In this document: positions 62,032-64,000 of the stretch, piece after piece | How the letters are laid out: every line of letters begins with the position of its first letter | Numbering within the stretch: the first letter of the stretch is position 1 | From: an uncultured Alistipes sp. | GTDB lineage: Bacteria; Bacteroidota; Bacteroidia; Bacteroidales; Rikenellaceae | Direction: 5' to 3' | NCBI GenBank assembly: GCA_947591475.1 | Contig: CANQDE010000001.1 | Span: 548,200-612,199, forward strand | DNA length: 64,000 nucleotides | Translations under genes and position numbers: made by a program | The notes under the pieces: generated by a model | Seen by the model: only the letters and a program-made list of their open reading frames with translations | Databases searched by the model: none | Told to the model about the DNA's origin: nothing

Positions 62032-62394
62032 TCAATCCATCGAAATGAAATTCTCCGGATTGAAACAACGCCAATCTTCACAGTCCAGATCGTAATACAC
62101 GATCCGATCGGATGATCCGGAACCGCTTCGCTTTCGCTCTTGTCCGGCCAACAGTTTGTCGAGCATACTCGATTTGAGTGTACCGAGAGCCTCTCGAGCC
62201 GATCCGTCGGCTTTTCGATAACTGAAGCGAACGACACGGGAATGCAACTGCTCGATGAGTTCTTCCAACTCATCCATTCCGACCATTGCATCATTCACCG
62301 CCTCCGTAACTTTTTGCTGAAGCATCCATGACGACAGGTTGAAAGACGGTTCGAGCTTCTTGGTCAACAACCGGATTAAACGACTACGATTCAT
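62032..62394 (-). CDS. DUF2693 SH3-like protein
   Basis: The 120-residue protein (MNRSRLIRLLTKKLEPSFNLSSWM...) matches the small SH3-fold DUF2693 proteins of Bacteroidetes: EELIEQLHSRVVRFSYRKADGSAREALGTL and DRIVYYDLDCEDWRCFNPENFI. Their role is unknown; they often accompany mobile elements. Repeat B2 precedes it. Confidence 0.78.
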   Translation of the reverse strand: MNRSRLIRLLTKKLEPSFNLSSWMLQQKVTEAVNDAMVGMDELEELIEQLHSRVVRFSYRKADGSAREALGTLKSSMLDKLLAGQERKRSGSGSSDRIVYYDLDCEDWRCFNPENFISMD

Positions 62395-62400
62395 AACTTA

Positions 62401-62650
62401 TTTGCAGACTTTACCCTCCTGCGCCGGAGTTCTAAACTGCCTGAAACGCTCAGAACAGCGATGCTGCATCTGCCGATCGCGAAGACTGCACGAAGGCAAG
62501 GAGACGAAAGGAAAAATTTGCAGCCGAAGGCCGGCGCAAAGCGCGGACTGATTTTTCTGAATCGTACCTTCGGGCGGTCGGCCGGGCCGACCGATCCTTG
62601 CCGCTGTCTTCGCGATTTCGGCTACCTTTGCATCTCTGTTGTGAGGGGAA
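62401..62650 (+). repeat. repeat B, copy B2
   Basis: Second copy of B1, directly 5' of the DUF2693 gene. The plus-strand promoter TTG (62598-62600)-N22-TACCTTTG (62623-62630) is conserved and points towards 62640. Confidence 0.8.
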
Positions 62651-62898
62651 AAGCCATATTATAAGAAAATACGAACTATTCTATTTATTTGGCTGGAAAC
62701 AAATGGTTTATAGGAACAAATAATATCATATTATTAAATATTACATTATATTATCGCATCTCTTTGAAAAATAAATAGTTGAAAATTTGGAATCATGATT
62801 TTTTCTCACGATATTTGCAGGTGAAGGGAAGAAGTGAAATCTTCCAATTTTGCACAGTAAGGAGACCGGAACATCGTAATGATGATTCCGGTTTTTTT
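62637..62898 (+). ncRNA. candidate small RNA downstream of repeat B2
   Basis: From the promoter at 62623 to the terminator at 62865-62898 there are about 260 bases without a good frame. It contains an AT-rich palindromic stretch (62725-62755), the motif GTGAAGGGAAGAAG (62821-62834) and the hairpin GGAAGA/TCTTCC. A rightward RNA made of these parts is a hypothesis. Confidence 0.4.
62865..62898 (+). terminator. plus-strand terminator
   Basis: Stem ACCGGAA/TTCCGGT with seven T. Confidence 0.8.
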
Positions 62899-63060
62899 GC
62901 ATGGATCACGATCCGATTCTCTAAAAATCTGCAACGGTGCAATACCAAATATAGGGTATACCCGACATTATCATTTGCCGAAATCGGCCGGTTTTCTTCG
63001 ATTCTGTCAGATTTCTTTCAGTTCACGAGGAAATTATTGTCGAAGATATTTCAACGGCTA

Positions 63061-63084
63061 AAATCGCAGTTTCTGCGATTTTTT
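63061..63084 (+). terminator. plus-strand terminator-like hairpin
   Basis: Stem AATCGCAG/CTGCGATT with T-run. Confidence 0.65.
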
Positions 63085-63130
63085 CATTCCAGGTTCGTCC
63101 GGGATTTGAATTTTCTTCCCAAATCACGAC

Positions 63131-63150
63131 TTCTTCCCTTCACGAATCAA
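63131..63150 (-). repeat. 20-base motif, copy 11, inverted
   Basis: TTGATTCGTGAAGGGAAGAA on the minus strand, the only copy with this orientation. Copy 10 is the partial one at 62821. Confidence 0.7.
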
Positions 63151-63592
63151 CACTCAGTATCGGGAATTCCTTTCGGAATGAACTCGCATTCCTTTTTCAG
63201 ACCTCGCACGCGTTAGTAATTCTACTTACCCACTTACAGTGTTGATACGTCTTGATTGTATAAAACAGTTGTATAAAATATTCATCAATGTTGAATAGTG
63301 ATACATCAAAGATGTATCTTTGATGAATATAATATAAGGTAAAATTTGCAGAAACATGACCTATTTTACCCATCAAAACGCCAATGTATGACCTATTTTT
63401 TTGCACGATTTGTAACTATTTTTTTGCAACAACCGCATCTAACGTTTTAGATTTGCAAGATTATGACCTATTTTTTCCTTTGTATCAAAGTGGGGGAGTT
63501 TAGTGCATTTGTTCTACTTATGTTATTCAATCTTTTCGATATTATATTTGCAATCATCTAATATAAAGTAAAATAAATCATATGAGGTTTTG
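63151..63592. other. right-end non-coding region with arm-type repeats
   Basis: No gene is seen. TGACCTATTTT occurs at about 63358-63368, and the same core at 63389 and 63465, all on the plus strand and within 240 bp of attR. These are candidates for arm-type binding sites of the integrase. Confidence 0.5.
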
Positions 63593-63637
63593 GCTTCCCA
63601 AGCTGAGGGTCGCGGGTTCGAATCCCGTTTTCCGCTC
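63593..63637 (+). other. attR of the ICE (45-bp direct repeat)
   Basis: Exact repeat of 14028-14072. Upstream bases do not complete a tRNA, so this is the 3' fragment of the original tRNA-Gly target. Confidence 0.92.
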
Positions 63638-64000
63638 TGGAAGCCTGCGAAAAATCAGGCAATCGAGCGCAAAAAGCCTTATGTATCAGTGATATGTAAG
63701 GCTTTTTCGTTTTTTGGCACCAGCAGAAAAGTGCAATCGAAAGCAAATTTTCCAAGACCAATTCGTGACCAATTGGACTCGAACTGAAAATAGGTCACGA
63801 ATTGTCTGTATTGCACTGCTTTTCATTACTTTGCTCCGCAATAGCTCTATGTTGCATACGTTTAATCATTAAACCTTTGCAGCCATGTGCCGACGTACCA
63901 CTTTCTCCGTGGTTTTCTTCTGCATGGAGAGACCGGAGCATGCTGGGACAGCATGGGAGTCATAAAACAGTGCCAAGATCTGCATTTTAGAGCAGGAAGG
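63638..64000. other. right flank beyond attR
   Basis: A terminator-like hairpin AAAAAGCCTTA/TAAGGCTTTTT (63671-63707) is probably the tRNA's old terminator. A perfect 12-bp inverted repeat CAATTCGTGACC/GGTCACGAATTG is at 63759-63804. A short frame at 63885-63965 (MCRRTTFSVVFFCMERPEHA plus six residues) vaguely recalls the start of a Bacteroidetes integrase but stops early. No gene can be called. Confidence 0.45.

Noticed and set aside
62779..63216. 145-residue plus-strand frame near the right end
   Set aside because: It crosses two terminator hairpins and the motif, and has a Phe/Arg-rich non-protein composition.

Overview
The window is a Bacteroidetes chromosome segment carrying one complete integrative and conjugative element (ICE). 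Genes start from promoters of the Bacteroidetes type (TAnnTTTG with an upstream TTG). The chromosome is moderately GC-rich, and the element has a Bacteroides-type transfer set (TraE/F/G/I/J/K/M/N/O, BtgA/BtgB-like mobilization proteins) plus FimA/Mfa1-type fimbrial genes. A member of the Rikenellaceae such as Alistipes is my best guess, but this is inference and not proven by any marker gene here.

Bases 1-13998 are ordinary chromosome: a LytS-type sensor kinase cut by the left edge, a gamma-carbonic anhydrase-like protein, MazG, a GH20 hexosaminidase lipoprotein, a TlpA-like thioredoxin lipoprotein, PheT, an EamA transporter, LepA and an AMP-binding acyl-CoA ligase. A tRNA-Gly(CCC) gene at 13999-14071 is the ICE insertion site. 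Its last 44 bases plus one more base (14028-14072) recur exactly at 63593-63637, so the element spans about 49.6 kb.

Within the ICE, from left to right: a tyrosine integrase, an XRE-type repressor with operator-like repeats, small genes, a double ORF6N protein, and a plasmid-like Rep and ParA set (14241-21132). A rightward operon (21207-33852) encodes an M23 peptidase, DUF3575 and OmpA-like proteins, four related Ig-type (TraQ-like) lipoproteins, a FimB/Mfa2 anchor, a fimbrillin and a large tip-like protein. A tRNA-like gene with an abnormal anticodon arm sits inside this operon. Cargo follows (33910-39892): a lipoprotein, HicAB, small proteins, UmuDC and a low-GC P-loop ATPase. A leftward transfer operon (52735 down to 40028) encodes mobilization proteins, coupling protein, relaxase and the type IV secretion apparatus. 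The right 10 kb (53000-63590) looks like the leading region: only minus-strand genes (two ssb copies, YefM/YoeB, an HD-like protein, small acidic and membrane proteins, a DUF2693 protein), separated by long, highly structured, non-coding direct repeats.

Three features stand out. First, a 213-bp sequence is present in inverted orientation in front of both the fimbrial operon and the mob/tra operon, which implies shared control and suggests that the pilus belongs to the transfer programme. Second, the structured repeats lie on the 5' side of each minus-strand leading-region gene group, so the presumed transferred strand would be their template; they could be single-strand promoters or another early-expression device. 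Third, a 20-base motif (TTGACCCGTGAAGGGAAGAA) occurs about 11 times in the element, almost always on the plus strand and mostly at gene-module boundaries. All three functional interpretations are inference from sequence reading alone.
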